Assembly (NCBI RefSeq): GCF_014650775.1
Contig: NZ_BMVP01000006.1
Coordinates: forward strand, 62,001 to 126,000
Source: Streptomyces cirratus
GTDB lineage: Bacteria > Actinomycetota > Actinomycetes > Streptomycetales > Streptomycetaceae
Reading direction: 5' to 3'
Length of the DNA: 64,000 nucleotides
Position 1 is the first letter of the stretch; each line of letters begins with the position of its first letter. Shown here piece after piece: positions 1 to 8,288 of this stretch. The position numbers and the translations under genes are program-made. The notes under the pieces are model-generated. The model was given only the letters and a program-made list of their open reading frames with translations, was not told the origin of the DNA and did no database searches.

Positions 1-1795
1 GCATGCGGTCGGAGGAGGCGTCCACCTCGACGCGCAGCCCCTTCTTCTTCGCCGCGGCGGCGAACTCCTGGAGGTACTCCACGTGCCCGTCGCCGATCGG
101 GATGCCGACCGCCTGGACCGGGGCCAGCCACGGCGGCATGGCGCCCGCGTAGTGCTCCAGCAGTACGGCGAAGAACCGCTCGATGGAGCCGAACAGGGCG
201 CGGTGGATCATGACCGGCCGCTGGCGGGAGCCGTCGGACGCGGTGTACTCCAGGTTGAACCGCTCCGGGAGGTTGAAGTCGAGCTGGACGGTCGACATCT
301 GCCAGGTACGGCCGATGGCGTCACGCGCCTGCACGGAGATCTTCGGGCCGTAGAAGGCCGCGCCGCCCGGGTCGGGGGTCAGCGGGAGGCCCTGCTTCTC
401 GGCGACCGACTGGAGGACCGCGGTGGCCTCCTCCCACGCCTCGTCCGAGCCGACGTACTTCTCCGGGTCCTTGGTGGACAGCTCCAGGTAGAAGTCGTTC
501 AGGCCGTAGTCGCGCAGCAGGTCGAGCACGAAGGTGAGGGTGCGGTCGAGCTCCTCGGCCATCTGCTCGCGGGTGCAGTAGATGTGCGCGTCGTCCTGGG
601 TGAAGCCGCGGGCACGGGTCAGACCGTGCACGACGCCCGACTTCTCGTAACGGTAGACCGTGCCGAACTCGAACAGCCGCAGGGGCAGTTCGCGGTAGGA
701 GCGGCCGCGCGCGTCGAAGATCAGGTTGTGCATCGGGCAGTTCATGGGCTTGAGGTAGTAGTCGGTACCACCGTCGAGCTGCATGGGGGGGTACATGCCC
801 TCCGCGTACCAGTCCAGGTGACCGCTCTTCTCGAAGAGCGCGCCCTTGGTGGCGTGCGGCGAGTACACGAACTCGTAGTCGTGCTCCTCGTGCTTCTTGC
901 GGCTGTAGTCCTCCATGACCCGGCGGATGATGCCGCCGCGGGGGTGGAAGACGGCCAGGCCGGAGCCGATCTCGTCCGGGATGGAGAAGAGGTCCAGCTC
1001 GCTGCCGAGCTTGCGGTGGTCGCGCTTCTCGGCCTCGGCGAGGAAGTCGAGGTGCGCCTTGAGCTCGTCCTTGGAGGGCCAGGCGGTGCCGTAGATGCGC
1101 TGGAGCATCGGGTTCTTCTCGCTGCCGCGCCAGTAGGCGGCGGCGTTGCGCATCAGCTTGAACGCCGGGATGTTGCGGGTGGTGGGCAGGTGGGGACCGC
1201 GGCAGAGGTCCTTCCAGCACAGCTCGCCGGTCTTCGCGTCCAGGTTGTCGTAGATGGTCAGCTCGCCGCCGCCCACCTCGACGTTCGCACCGTCGTCGGT
1301 CGAGGCGGAGCCCTTGATGCCGATGAGCTCCAGCTTGTACGGCTCGTCGGCGAGCTCCTCGCGGGCCGCCTCGTCGGTGACCACGCGGCGGGAGAACTTC
1401 TGGCCCCGCTTCTGGATCTCCTGCATCTTCTTCTCGATGGCCTTGAGGTCATCGGGGGTGAAGGGCTTCGCGACGTCGAAGTCGTAGTAGAAGCCGTTCT
1501 GGACCGGCGGGCCGATGCCCAGCTTGGCTTCGGGGAAGAGTTCCTGCACGGCCTGCGCCATGACGTGCGCGGTCGAGTGGCGCAGGATGTTCAGGCCGTC
1601 CTCGGAGGAGATCTCCACCGGCTCGACGGACTCGCCGTCCCTCACCTCGTACGAGAGGTCCTTGAGCTCGCCCGCGATGCGCGCGGCCACGACGGTGCGC
1701 TCGCCGGCGAAGAGCTCGGCCGCCGTAGTGCCCGTGGCCACCACGCGCTCGTCCCGCTCGGAATCGCGTTGGATGATCACACGGACGTCTGACAC
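1..1795 (-). CDS. thrS: Threonine--tRNA ligase (3' end beyond window)
   Basis: Charges tRNA-Thr with threonine in the cytoplasm. About 598 residues are visible; the C-terminal anticodon-binding part runs off the left edge. In order: an N-terminal TGS-like domain (about 1-65), the editing domain with the HxxxH-type motif RHSTAH near residue 75, then the class II catalytic core with the zinc-site motif PMNCPMHN near residue 350 and the motif 2 region ending TRARGFTQDDAHIY. The start is a GTG with AGGAG six bases upstream, giving MSDVRVIIQRDSERD. It reads away from the GNAT gene at 2096, with an approximately 300-base divergent promoter region between (1796-2095) in which I see no further gene. 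Identification is secure; only the 3' end is missing. Confidence 0.97.
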   Translation of the reverse strand, partial: MSDVRVIIQRDSERDERVVATGTTAAELFAGERTVVAARIAGELKDLSYEVRDGESVEPVEISSEDGLNILRHSTAHVMAQAVQELFPEAKLGIGPPVQNGFYYDFDVAKPFTPDDLKAIEKKMQEIQKRGQKFSRRVVTDEAAREELADEPYKLELIGIKGSASTDDGANVEVGGGELTIYDNLDAKTGELCWKDLCRGPHLPTTRNIPAFKLMRNAAAYWRGSEKNPMLQRIYGTAWPSKDELKAHLDFLAEAEKRDHRKLGSELDLFSIPDEIGSGLAVFHPRGGIIRRVMEDYSRKKHEEHDYEFVYSPHATKGALFEKSGHLDWYAEGMYPPMQLDGGTDYYLKPMNCPMHNLIFDARGRSYRELPLRLFEFGTVYRYEKSGVVHGLTRARGFTQDDAHIYCTREQMAEELDRTLTFVLDLLRDYGLNDFYLELSTKDPEKYVGSDEAWEEATAVLQSVAEKQGLPLTPDPGGAAFYGPKISVQARDAIGRTWQMSTVQLDFNLPERFNLEYTASDGSRQRPVMIHRALFGSIERFFAVLLEHYAGAMPPWLAPVQAVGIPIGDGHVEYLQEFAAAAKKKGLRVEVDASSDRM

Positions 1796-2095
1796 CGGTC
1801 TCTCCTGAACTCTGGGGGTGCGCGAGCGAACACTGCGCGCCTGAATCGTACCGAGCGTTGTGGCCGCGCCGCTAAACGGTTACTGCCGGGCCCGCCCCAC
1901 GGGGGCCCGGTGCCCGGCCCGGGCCGCCGGGTGCGGCGGCGCCCCTCCACGCCCGGACAACCGTGCGGGAAGGCCACACCGGGGCGCGGCCCCGGTGGAC
2001 GTGGTGCTTCCCTTCACGGGCGCGGGCGGCCCGTGGGGGGCCCGCGCCCGCCCGCTACTGTGGGCCGACCGCCCTAATCCGCCGGAGGGAACCGT

Positions 2096-2575
2096 ATGGC
2101 GAGCCCGCAGATCCGTCCGCTGGACCTGGCCGACGAGGCCACCGCGGCCGCCGTGTTCCGGATCGGGCGCGACTCCTACGCGGTGGAGGCCGGGCTGATC
2201 GGCTTCGACGGCATCCCGGCGCTGCGCGAGAGCCTCCCCGAGATGCGGGCGCAGGACCTGAGGTGGGTCGGCGCCGTCTCCGGGACCGGGGAGCTCACGG
2301 GATTCCTCGCCTGGGAGGACCGGGCCGACGGCGGAGTCTGCATCGACCGGCTCTGCGTGGCACCGGCCTGGTTCCGCCGGGGCATCGCCTCCCTGCTGCT
2401 GCGCCACGCGCTGACCGAGCTCTTCCCGGGCCGCCCGGTCGAGGTCACCACGGGCGCCGCCAACGTCCCCGCGGTGGGGCTCTACGAACGGCTGGGCTTC
2501 GACCGCGGCGAGGACTTCTCCCCCGCCCCGGGCCTGCGCATGGCCTCCTTCACGCGCGCCCCGGCCGGGGCCTAG
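2096..2575 (+). CDS. GNAT-family N-acetyltransferase
   Basis: A 159-residue single-domain acyltransferase of the GNAT fold, predicted to move an acetyl group from acetyl-CoA to an unknown amine. The acetyl-CoA loop is FRRGIASLLLRHAL (about 101-115) and the typical C-terminal strand-turn is NVPAVGLYERLGF. ATG start with GGAGGG upstream. It stands alone between thrS (divergent) and a convergent operon; its TAG stop lies inside a hairpin shared with the opposing gene. Substrate cannot be inferred. Confidence 0.85.
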   Translation: MASPQIRPLDLADEATAAAVFRIGRDSYAVEAGLIGFDGIPALRESLPEMRAQDLRWVGAVSGTGELTGFLAWEDRADGGVCIDRLCVAPAWFRRGIASLLLRHALTELFPGRPVEVTTGAANVPAVGLYERLGFDRGEDFSPAPGLRMASFTRAPAGA

Positions 2576-2625
2576 GGGGTGTCTGGCGGACCCGGGCCCG
2601 GGCATGATCCGCCAGACACCCCCTA
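2573..2625. terminator. Bidirectional hairpin that contains both stop codons
   Basis: Perfect 18-bp inverted repeat (arms 2573-2590 and 2608-2625) around a 17-nt GC-rich loop. The left arm begins with the TAG stop of the GNAT gene and the right arm ends with the stop (CTA on the plus strand) of the gene at 2623-3843, so both genes stop inside the stem. It should act as a terminator in both directions. Confidence 0.85.
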
Positions 2626-3843
2626 GTCGTCGGAGGGCAGTGCGTCCGACGGGTCGAAGGACTCGTCCAGCGATTTCATCAGGCGGTCGCGCTCCACCTC
2701 GTCGAGCGGGACCGGGGTGACGTCGGTGGCGTCGGTCAGCCGGCGGAAGCCGCCCCGGCGCTGGAGCCGGCCGCTCACCCGGACCGGCAGACCCACCAGG
2801 TGGGCGTGGCCCGCGACCCGGTAGGCCTCCTCGTCCAGCTTGGCCCGTACGTAGGGCACCTCCACCCCCGCCAGCACCCGCAGCCGGACCGTCCCGCCGC
2901 CCCCCGGGGCCGAGCGCCGCATCCGGACCACCGCCCCGGCCAGGCGCACCGGGAGCGCCGGCTCGTCCCGGGTGTAGCGGGCCGCCGCCTCCCGCAGCAC
3001 CGGCAGGTCGCCCGGGGAGAACTCCACCGGCTCCGGCCGCGCCGCGCACCCGGCGGGGACCCCGGCCGCCGGTGCCCAGGCCAGCGAGACGCGGGCCCCC
3101 TCGGAACCCCGTACGAGCGCGATCAGCGCGTCCGCGAGCTCCCGGCTGACCCCGGCCCCCACCGCCGCGTCGAAGGCGTCCATGCCGCCGGTGGCCCGCC
3201 GGTAGTCCACGGCTTCGCGCGCCGCGTGCAGGGCGTGGTGCAGCCGGGTCACCACGGCCCGCCCCCCGTCCACCGGGAGGTACGCGGTCAGCCGGCGGCC
3301 GCCCGGCGAGGGGCCCACGAGCACGCCGTCCAGCGCCCGCTCGGCCTGGGCGCGGTGCCGCGCGCCGTAGTACCCGGCCCGGGCGCGGGCGGCGAGCGCC
3401 CCGGCCAGCAGCAGCTGCCGGGCGGCCGAGCGGAGCTGCTCCTGCACGGGCCAGGCCTCCGCCCGGTGCGCCGCGTACGCGCCCTCGGGGAACTCCCGCT
3501 CCCAGTGGATCTCGTCGCTCGGCACGCTCAGCCCGAGCAGCACCTCCCTGGCCGCGGGCAGCCCGCCGCGCGAGAGGGCGGTCAGCGCCTCCTCCATGAG
3601 GTCTGCGCAGTCGGGGAAGGTCCGGCTCTCCGGCACGAGCAGGCTGGTGCCCGCCTGTCCGGGCGGGGTCCAGCGCCCGTACCGTCCGGCGGCGCCGCCC
3701 CGCCGCAGCCAGCCGTGCCGGTGCAGGAGCGCGCCGAGCACGGCCGGGTCGACGTGCGCCGCGTCGGGCGTCCCGCTCGACGCGGGGTCCGCGTACGGCG
3801 ACGGGGACGACAGCGGTTCGAGACGTGGTGCGTTCCGGTTCAT
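2623..3843 (-). CDS. Conserved hypothetical protein, partner of DUF4365 protein
   Basis: A 406-residue protein I do not recognise. The N-terminus (about 1-30) is Pro/Ser-rich; the body is alpha-helical with many Arg and Glu; the C-terminal part (about 290-390) is beta-rich, with segments such as VRLAGAVVRMRR and VRVSGRLQRRGGFRRL that look like an OB-type barrel, then an acidic tail. No membrane segment or signal peptide. Its ATG overlaps the stop of the upstream DUF4365 gene by one base (TGATG), so translation is probably coupled and the two proteins likely work together. Function unknown; a nucleic-acid role is an inference from the OB-like tail and the partner. Confidence 0.75.
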   Translation of the reverse strand: MNRNAPRLEPLSSPSPYADPASSGTPDAAHVDPAVLGALLHRHGWLRRGGAAGRYGRWTPPGQAGTSLLVPESRTFPDCADLMEEALTALSRGGLPAAREVLLGLSVPSDEIHWEREFPEGAYAAHRAEAWPVQEQLRSAARQLLLAGALAARARAGYYGARHRAQAERALDGVLVGPSPGGRRLTAYLPVDGGRAVVTRLHHALHAAREAVDYRRATGGMDAFDAAVGAGVSRELADALIALVRGSEGARVSLAWAPAAGVPAGCAARPEPVEFSPGDLPVLREAAARYTRDEPALPVRLAGAVVRMRRSAPGGGGTVRLRVLAGVEVPYVRAKLDEEAYRVAGHAHLVGLPVRVSGRLQRRGGFRRLTDATDVTPVPLDEVERDRLMKSLDESFDPSDALPSDD

Positions 3844-4433
3844 CAGGGTGTCCCTCCCGACCCGACCCGGGTCATGATCTCGCAGAGCGCCCGGTCGTCG
3901 AAGATCCGCGTGGTGGGGATCCGTACGGTGGTCCGGCGCCGGCCGGTCACGGGCTGCCCGGCGAGATTCGTCCAGTAGCAGCAGTGCCGCAGGTCGAGCC
4001 GGTCGTGCCCGGCGCTCAGCCACTGCCCGCGCTCCCGCGGGACGAGCATCACCACGAGGATCTTGTGGACGGCGACCGGCGTGCGGGCCAGCTTCACGAG
4101 GTGTTCGTTGTCGAGGGTGAAGCCGAAGGTGGCCCCGGCCGGCCGGGGCGGTATCTGGTAGGTCGCCTTCAACTGCACCTTGATGGTGACCTCGTCGTCG
4201 ACGACGTGCTCGGACGCGCCGTGACTGACGTGCCAGTCGATGCCGTTGTCGGGAAAGGGCTGGGACAGCGAGCAGCCGGCCGCGGCGGCGACTGCGTGCA
4301 GGTAGCCCACCTGGAGGGTCTCCATGCAGGCGGTGGTGGCGAGGGAGCCGCGCAGCGGTCCGGTTCCCGCGTCCGTCCGCGGTCCGATCCGCCCCTGCAG
4401 CACCCCGCCCGGTTCGGGCTGCGCGAGCGCCAT
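3843..4433 (-). CDS. DUF4365 domain protein (possible nuclease fold)
   Basis: A 196-residue protein matching the DUF4365 pattern. GIDWHV near residue 66 followed by EVTIKVQLKAT near residue 85 resembles the D...(D/E/Q)xK core of PD-(D/E)XK nucleases, with Q in place of the usual acidic residue; this family link is from memory and the catalytic reading is an inference. Start ATG has GGGGAG upstream. First gene of a two-gene operon with the 406-residue protein. Across a 211-base divergent gap (4434-4644), which shows no gene, lies a DnaQ-type exonuclease. Confidence 0.75.
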   Translation of the reverse strand: MALAQPEPGGVLQGRIGPRTDAGTGPLRGSLATTACMETLQVGYLHAVAAAAGCSLSQPFPDNGIDWHVSHGASEHVVDDEVTIKVQLKATYQIPPRPAGATFGFTLDNEHLVKLARTPVAVHKILVVMLVPRERGQWLSAGHDRLDLRHCCYWTNLAGQPVTGRRRTTVRIPTTRIFDDRALCEIMTRVGSGGTP

Positions 4434-4644
4434 GGCCGGCTCCCCATGCCTTGCGGGCTCTGCCTCGTGAGGGGTGGTGGGGGTGACGCCCGATCAGGTG
4501 TGCGGTCCCCCAAGGAGGTTGTCTCCGCAGCAGAGGCCCGGCAAACGGCGTACGGGGCAAACAGCCCGGGTATCACCGTTTCGGGCAAGGGGGTGGCGAG
4601 CTCATGTCGCGCCCCATCTGCCGATCGGGGACGAGGAGTTCGCC

Positions 4645-5370
4645 ATGACACGCTGGTACGAGGGACCGCTGGCCGCATTCGACACGGAGACGACCGGGTT
4701 GGACGTCGAGCAGGACCGGATCGTGTCCGCCGCGCTCGTCGTGCAGGAGTGTGCGGGCGGCCGGGTCCGCACCACGCGCTGGCTCGTCAATCCGGGCATC
4801 CCGGTGCCCCGGGGCGCCACGGAAGTGCACGGCCTGACCGACGAACACCTCCAGCGCAACGGCCGTTGGCCGGCGCCGGTGGTGGAGGAGATAGCCCGTT
4901 CGCTCGGTGAGCAGCGCCTGGCGGGCCGGCCGCTGGTGGTGATGAACGCGCCGTTCGACCTGACGCTGCTGGACCGGGAGTTGCGCAGGCACCGGGCGTC
5001 CTCACTGGCGCGGTACCTGGACGACCGGCCGCTGACGGTGCTGGACCCGCGGGTACTGGACAAGCACCTGGACCGCTACCGCAAGGGCCGCCGCACCCTG
5101 GGCGACCTCTGCGCGCACTACGGGATAGAGCTGGAGGGGGCGCACGACGCGGCGGCGGACGCGCTCGCGTCGCTGGAACTCGTACGGGCGCTCGGGCGCC
5201 GGTTCGCGGGCCGGCTGGAGCGGCTGACGCCGGCGGAACTGCACACGCTCCAGGCGGTGTGGCACGCGGCTCAGGCGCGGGGGCTCCAGGCCTGGTTCGC
5301 CCGCCAGGGCACCCCGGAACCGGTGGACCCGCACTGGCCGCTGCGTCCCGAAGTCCCGGCCGCGGCATGA
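4645..5370 (+). CDS. DnaQ-type 3'-5' exonuclease
   Basis: A 241-residue DEDD-family exonuclease. All three Exo motifs are present: FDTETTG (residues 12-18), NAPFDLTLLD (about 102-111) and HDAAADA (about 166-172) with the histidine of the DEDDh subgroup. The last 65 residues form a helical tail of unknown role. The ATG is preceded by GAGGAG; an upstream in-frame extension lacks conserved sequence. It is a stand-alone exonuclease, not the polymerase III epsilon subunit by context. It could serve repair or RNA trimming. Confidence 0.9.
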   Translation: MTRWYEGPLAAFDTETTGLDVEQDRIVSAALVVQECAGGRVRTTRWLVNPGIPVPRGATEVHGLTDEHLQRNGRWPAPVVEEIARSLGEQRLAGRPLVVMNAPFDLTLLDRELRRHRASSLARYLDDRPLTVLDPRVLDKHLDRYRKGRRTLGDLCAHYGIELEGAHDAAADALASLELVRALGRRFAGRLERLTPAELHTLQAVWHAAQARGLQAWFARQGTPEPVDPHWPLRPEVPAAA

Positions 5371-5406
5371 CGGAGCACCCGGGAACGAAGCACCCGGGAA
5401 AGCGGA

Positions 5407-5436
5407 AGGCCGGTCCGTCTTGCGACGGACCGGCCT
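5407..5436 (-). terminator. Terminator of tRNA-Val(CAC) copy 1
   Basis: Perfect 13-bp stem (5407-5419 with 5424-5436) and 4-nt loop, 7 bases beyond the tRNA 3' end. It also lies downstream of the convergent exonuclease gene and could serve both. Confidence 0.8.
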
Positions 5437-5443
5437 GTCCCGG

Positions 5444-5515
5444 TGGGCGATACTGGGATCGAACCAGTGACCCCTTCGGTGTGAACGAAGTGCTCTCCCG
5501 CTGAGCTAATCGCCC
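5444..5515 (-). tRNA. tRNA-Val(CAC)
   Basis: 72 nt. Acceptor GGGCGAT pairs with ATCGCCC, discriminator A at 5444, anticodon loop TTCACAC between CTTCG and CGAAG gives anticodon CAC (valine GUG, a very frequent codon here). T-loop TTCGATC. CCA is not encoded. Confidence 0.97.
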
Positions 5516-5527
5516 GGAACGGGTTGA

Positions 5528-5557
5528 ACAATACAAGAGCCCCGGGGTTCTGTTCAA
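5528..5557 (-). promoter_or_regulatory. Promoter of tRNA-Val(CAC) copy 1
   Basis: On the minus strand TTGAAC (5557-5552) and TATTGT (5533-5528) are separated by 18 bp, ending 12 bases before the tRNA. The -35 overlaps the last codons of the upstream SRPBCC gene. Confidence 0.6.
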
Positions 5558-6036
5558 ACCGCTTCCGGCTGGGCCTCCAGCCGTGCGGCCAAGGCCCGCT
5601 GTCCGGCGCGCATCATGAGGGTGTGGTTCAGCCGGAACAGGGGCCTCCCGGGCACCGCGAGGCGGCGCAGCAACGGGCGGCGCACCTCGGCCTCCTGCTC
5701 GTAAAGGGCGCGGGTGCGGGTCCCGCGCGGGCGTACGGTCCACCGCGCCCAGCCTTCCAGGTCCCCGCTCAGCGCGACCTCCAGCACGCCGCCGGCGGGG
5801 TCGCGCAGCAGTTCGGTGGCGGTGACGCGCAGGGCGTACGGGAGCACGGAGCGGATGACGGCGGTACCGGTGCGCCCGTCGGCGTCGCCGGACTCGAAGC
5901 GGCGGACCTGGGGCCACCAGAGCGGGTAGTCCGCGGCCCGTTCCAGGGCTCGGTAGACGACTGCGGGCGGGGCGTCGAGGTCCCACACGCTGCGGAAGCG
6001 GAAACGACTCGGTCGACGGCGGGGGCTGCGGTCCAT
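5554..6036 (-). CDS. SRPBCC (START-like) family protein
   Basis: A 160-residue protein of the polyketide cyclase/START-like fold that binds hydrophobic ligands in a helix-grip cavity. Typical elements are FRSVWDLDAPPAVVYRALERAADYPLWWPQV near the N-terminus and the C-terminal long helix with RLNHTLMMRAGQRALAARLEAQ. No signal peptide. It sits between two nearly identical tRNA-Val(CAC) genes on the same strand. Ligand and role unknown. Confidence 0.8.
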   Translation of the reverse strand: MDRSPRRRPSRFRFRSVWDLDAPPAVVYRALERAADYPLWWPQVRRFESGDADGRTGTAVIRSVLPYALRVTATELLRDPAGGVLEVALSGDLEGWARWTVRPRGTRTRALYEQEAEVRRPLLRRLAVPGRPLFRLNHTLMMRAGQRALAARLEAQPEAV

Positions 6037-6200
6037 GCCGCGAGCCTGCCCCGGCCACGGACGGGCTATCCCGGTCGGCGCCCCTGCCCCCCCACGAAGG
6101 GCTCAGGCCCCATGACGCCCCCGCGGCACCCCGCCCGCCGGACGGGACCGGCAACCACCCGCGGGGGCGCGAGAACCCCCTCACGGGCCCCGCGCACGAC

Positions 6201-6237
6201 AAAGGCCCGGAGACTCTTCACGAGTCTCCGGGCCTTT
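6201..6237 (-). terminator. Terminator of tRNA-Val(CAC) copy 2
   Basis: Perfect 16-bp stem (6201-6216 with 6222-6237) with loop TTCAC, ending 7 bases beyond the tRNA 3' end; minus-strand reading ends in TTT. Confidence 0.85.
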
Positions 6238-6244
6238 GGTCCGG

Positions 6245-6316
6245 TGGGCGATACTGGGTTCGAACCAGTGACCCCTTCGGTGTGAACGAAGTGCTCTCCC
6301 ACTGAGCTAATCGCCC
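6245..6316 (-). tRNA. tRNA-Val(CAC), second copy
   Basis: 72 nt with the same acceptor and anticodon arms (anticodon CAC) as the copy at 5444-5515; it differs only by single bases in the D-loop (AGTGGGA) and T-loop (TTCGAAC). Discriminator A at 6245. A TAATGT -10-like element lies upstream on the minus strand. Confidence 0.97.
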
Positions 6317-6371
6317 GGACGCACCGCAAACATTACCGCATGTCAGCGGCGCTCTACGCCATCGGTGCCGA

Positions 6372-6809
6372 TCACTGGTCCTTGATGTTCCAGGGCAGCA
6401 TGAAGCCGTACTTCCACAGGTAGAAGCCGATCAGCGCGGCCGCCACGGCGAAGCCGACGCCGGTCAGGATGAGGTTGCGCCGGCGCACCCTCGGGTCCAT
6501 GGCCTTCTGGGCGGCCTCGGCGACCTTGCGCTTCGTCCACCGCAGCACCACCTGGGCCCAGGCGAACTCGGTCCCCCAGATGAACAGACCCGCGAAGATC
6601 GCGACCCAGCCGGGACCCGGCAGGACGAGCATCGCGACGCCCGCGGCGATGACGGCCAGGCCGACGACGAAGACCCCGATCTGCCAGCTCAGGTGCAGGC
6701 TGCGGTTGGCCTTGACGAAGGCGGGCGCCTTCGACACGTGCGGCTGGGCTTCGGAATCCGCTCCGCCCTGCGCGGATTCGTTGGTCTCGCGGTCACTCCC
6801 CGTATTCAT
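6372..6809 (-). CDS. PGPGW/TIGR02611-type membrane protein
   Basis: A 145-residue membrane protein. After a hydrophilic N-terminus (1-35) it has a hydrophobic hairpin carrying the family hallmark VLPGPGWVAIFAGL (about 62-75) and a further segment NLILTGVGFAVAAALIGFYLW near the C-terminus. Three membrane segments are likely. Function of the family is unknown. It faces away from ssgB. Confidence 0.85.
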   Translation of the reverse strand: MNTGSDRETNESAQGGADSEAQPHVSKAPAFVKANRSLHLSWQIGVFVVGLAVIAAGVAMLVLPGPGWVAIFAGLFIWGTEFAWAQVVLRWTKRKVAEAAQKAMDPRVRRRNLILTGVGFAVAAALIGFYLWKYGFMLPWNIKDQ

Positions 6810-6921
6810 GGGTCGAATCTACCGGAGGTGGAACGCGGGCCGGAAGCACATGGGATCGGCCGTTTGGATCCGCCGTACGAGGGACCCAGAGGTCCGCAAA
6901 ACGGTCAGAGGGGTTTACAAC

Positions 6922-6936
6922 GCCACCGTAGGTGGC
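6922..6936. promoter_or_regulatory. Palindrome upstream of ssgB
   Basis: GCCACCGTAGGTGGC is a perfect 6+3+6 inverted repeat 61 bases before the ssgB start. It may be an operator or a leader hairpin. The function is an inference. Confidence 0.4.
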
Positions 6937-6997
6937 ATGTCGATTTCGCCGACGTGCGAATCCCCGAGCGCACACTGAGCGAAAGGCCCTGGCGCTT

Positions 6998-7411
6998 ATG
7001 AACACCACGGTCAGCTGCGAGCTGCACCTGCGCCTCGTTGTGTCGAGCGAGTCCTCACTGCCTGTTCCCGCGGGCCTGCGGTATGACACGGCCGATCCCT
7101 ACGCCGTGCACGCCACCTTCCACACCGGCGCCGAGGAGACGGTCGAATGGGTATTCGCCCGCGACCTCCTCGCAGAGGGCCTCCACCGGCCCACCGGCAC
7201 CGGCGACGTCCGCGTCTGGCCGTCCCGCAGCCACGGTCAGGGAGTCGTCTGCATCGCCCTCAGCTCTCCGGAAGGAGAAGCACTGCTCGAAGCACCCGCC
7301 CGAGCCCTTGAGTCTTTCCTCAAGCGGACGGACGCCGCGGTCCCACCCGGGACCGAACACCGGCACTTCGACCTCGACAAGGAGCTTTCCCACATCCTGG
7401 CCGAAAGCTGA
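6998..7411 (+). CDS. ssgB: Sporulation-specific cell division protein SsgB
   Basis: A 137-residue SsgA-like protein beginning MNTTVSCELHLRLVVSSES, which I recognise as the almost invariant SsgB. In Streptomyces, SsgB with SsgA marks future septum sites in aerial hyphae, recruits FtsZ and stimulates its polymerisation, so it is required for sporulation septation. Length is typical. The ATG at 6998 is chosen over an in-frame upstream start because known SsgB begins exactly there; the ribosome site (AAAGG) is 11 bases away and weak. Monocistronic. Confidence 0.97.
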   Translation: MNTTVSCELHLRLVVSSESSLPVPAGLRYDTADPYAVHATFHTGAEETVEWVFARDLLAEGLHRPTGTGDVRVWPSRSHGQGVVCIALSSPEGEALLEAPARALESFLKRTDAAVPPGTEHRHFDLDKELSHILAES

Positions 7412-7556
7412 CCCAGGACGAGGACTCCTCCCGGCAGCGGCCGGGGGCCACCCGACACCGTCCGACTCGGGGCGACGGTGCGGGAGGAACAACACCACAT
7501 GCGGCAGTGCCGGCGCTGTTCTCGCGGAATCCAACCGCGGGAGCGGCGCCGTCGTG

Positions 7557-7611
7557 CGTTGCGGGAACGCAACGGTCGCACCTCCCGGCGGCGGCCGGGG
7601 GCGGCTAGAGT
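7557..7611 (+). promoter_or_regulatory. Inverted repeat and -10 box before CGNR gene
   Basis: CGTTGCG-GGAA-CGCAACG (7557-7574) is a perfect 7-bp inverted repeat. TAGAGT at 7606-7611 is a good -10 element 56 bases before the GTG start; no clear -35 is seen. The repeat could be an operator. The rest of 7412-7667 shows no gene. Confidence 0.4.
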
Positions 7612-7667
7612 CGGCCCCCAACGCGGCCAAGACCGATCGCCGCAGGCCCGGCCCCCAGGGAGACCCC

Positions 7668-8288
7668 GTGCAGATCCCCCACGACACCCGTCGCGCGCTC
7701 GACGTCGTCGTCGCGCTGGTGAACACCGCGGCCGAACCCGGCAGGCCCGACGGGCTGTCCGATGTGGGCGCGCTGCGCGGTTTCGTCCAGGAGTACGCGA
7801 TCAGCGACGTGGGTGAGCTCGGGGCCCGCGACCTCGCCGGGGTGCGCACCGTCCGGGACAAGTTCGCGCAGACCTTCGCCGCTCCGAACCCCCGTGCCGC
7901 GGCCGCACTGATCAACGAACTGGTTGCCACGGCCGGCACCACGCCGCGCCTGACCGATCACGACGGCTACGACTGGCACGTGCACTACTTCGCGCCGGGC
8001 GCCTCGGTGGGTGACCACCTGGCGGCGGACGGCGGCATGGCGCTGGCGTTCATCGTGGTCTCGGGAGAGCAGGAGCGGCTGCGCCGCTGCGAGGCCCCGG
8101 ACTGCCGACGGGCCTTCGTCGACCTCTCCCGCAACCGTTCGCGGCGCTACTGTGACAGCCGGACCTGCGGAAACCGGCTGCACGTGGCCGCGTACCGGGC
8201 GCGCCGCAAGGAGGCGGACACGCACGGCTCAGAGCAGGAAGAGGTCGTGTACGGCGGCGAGCAGCAACAGGGTGCCGATCACCGCTAG
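7668..8288 (+). CDS. CGNR zinc finger protein (ABATE-like)
   Basis: A 206-residue putative DNA-binding regulator. The N-terminal 130 residues have the ABATE-like pattern (ALDVVVALVNT ... DVGALRGFVQEY). The C-terminal CGNR zinc finger is RRCEAPDCRRAFVDLSRNRS followed by RRYCDSRTCGNRLHVAAYRARR (about 141-185), with two Cx4C pairs. GTG start with AGGGAGA upstream. The 20-residue tail beyond the finger overlaps a small membrane gene on the other strand. A second paralogue is at 43568. Confidence 0.88.
   Translation: MQIPHDTRRALDVVVALVNTAAEPGRPDGLSDVGALRGFVQEYAISDVGELGARDLAGVRTVRDKFAQTFAAPNPRAAAALINELVATAGTTPRLTDHDGYDWHVHYFAPGASVGDHLAADGGMALAFIVVSGEQERLRRCEAPDCRRAFVDLSRNRSRRYCDSRTCGNRLHVAAYRARRKEADTHGSEQEEVVYGGEQQQGADHR

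Noticed and set aside
5444..6316. Integrated element at the tRNA-Val genes
   Set aside because: No integrase, direct att repeat or foreign-looking genes between the two copies; only a normal SRPBCC gene.
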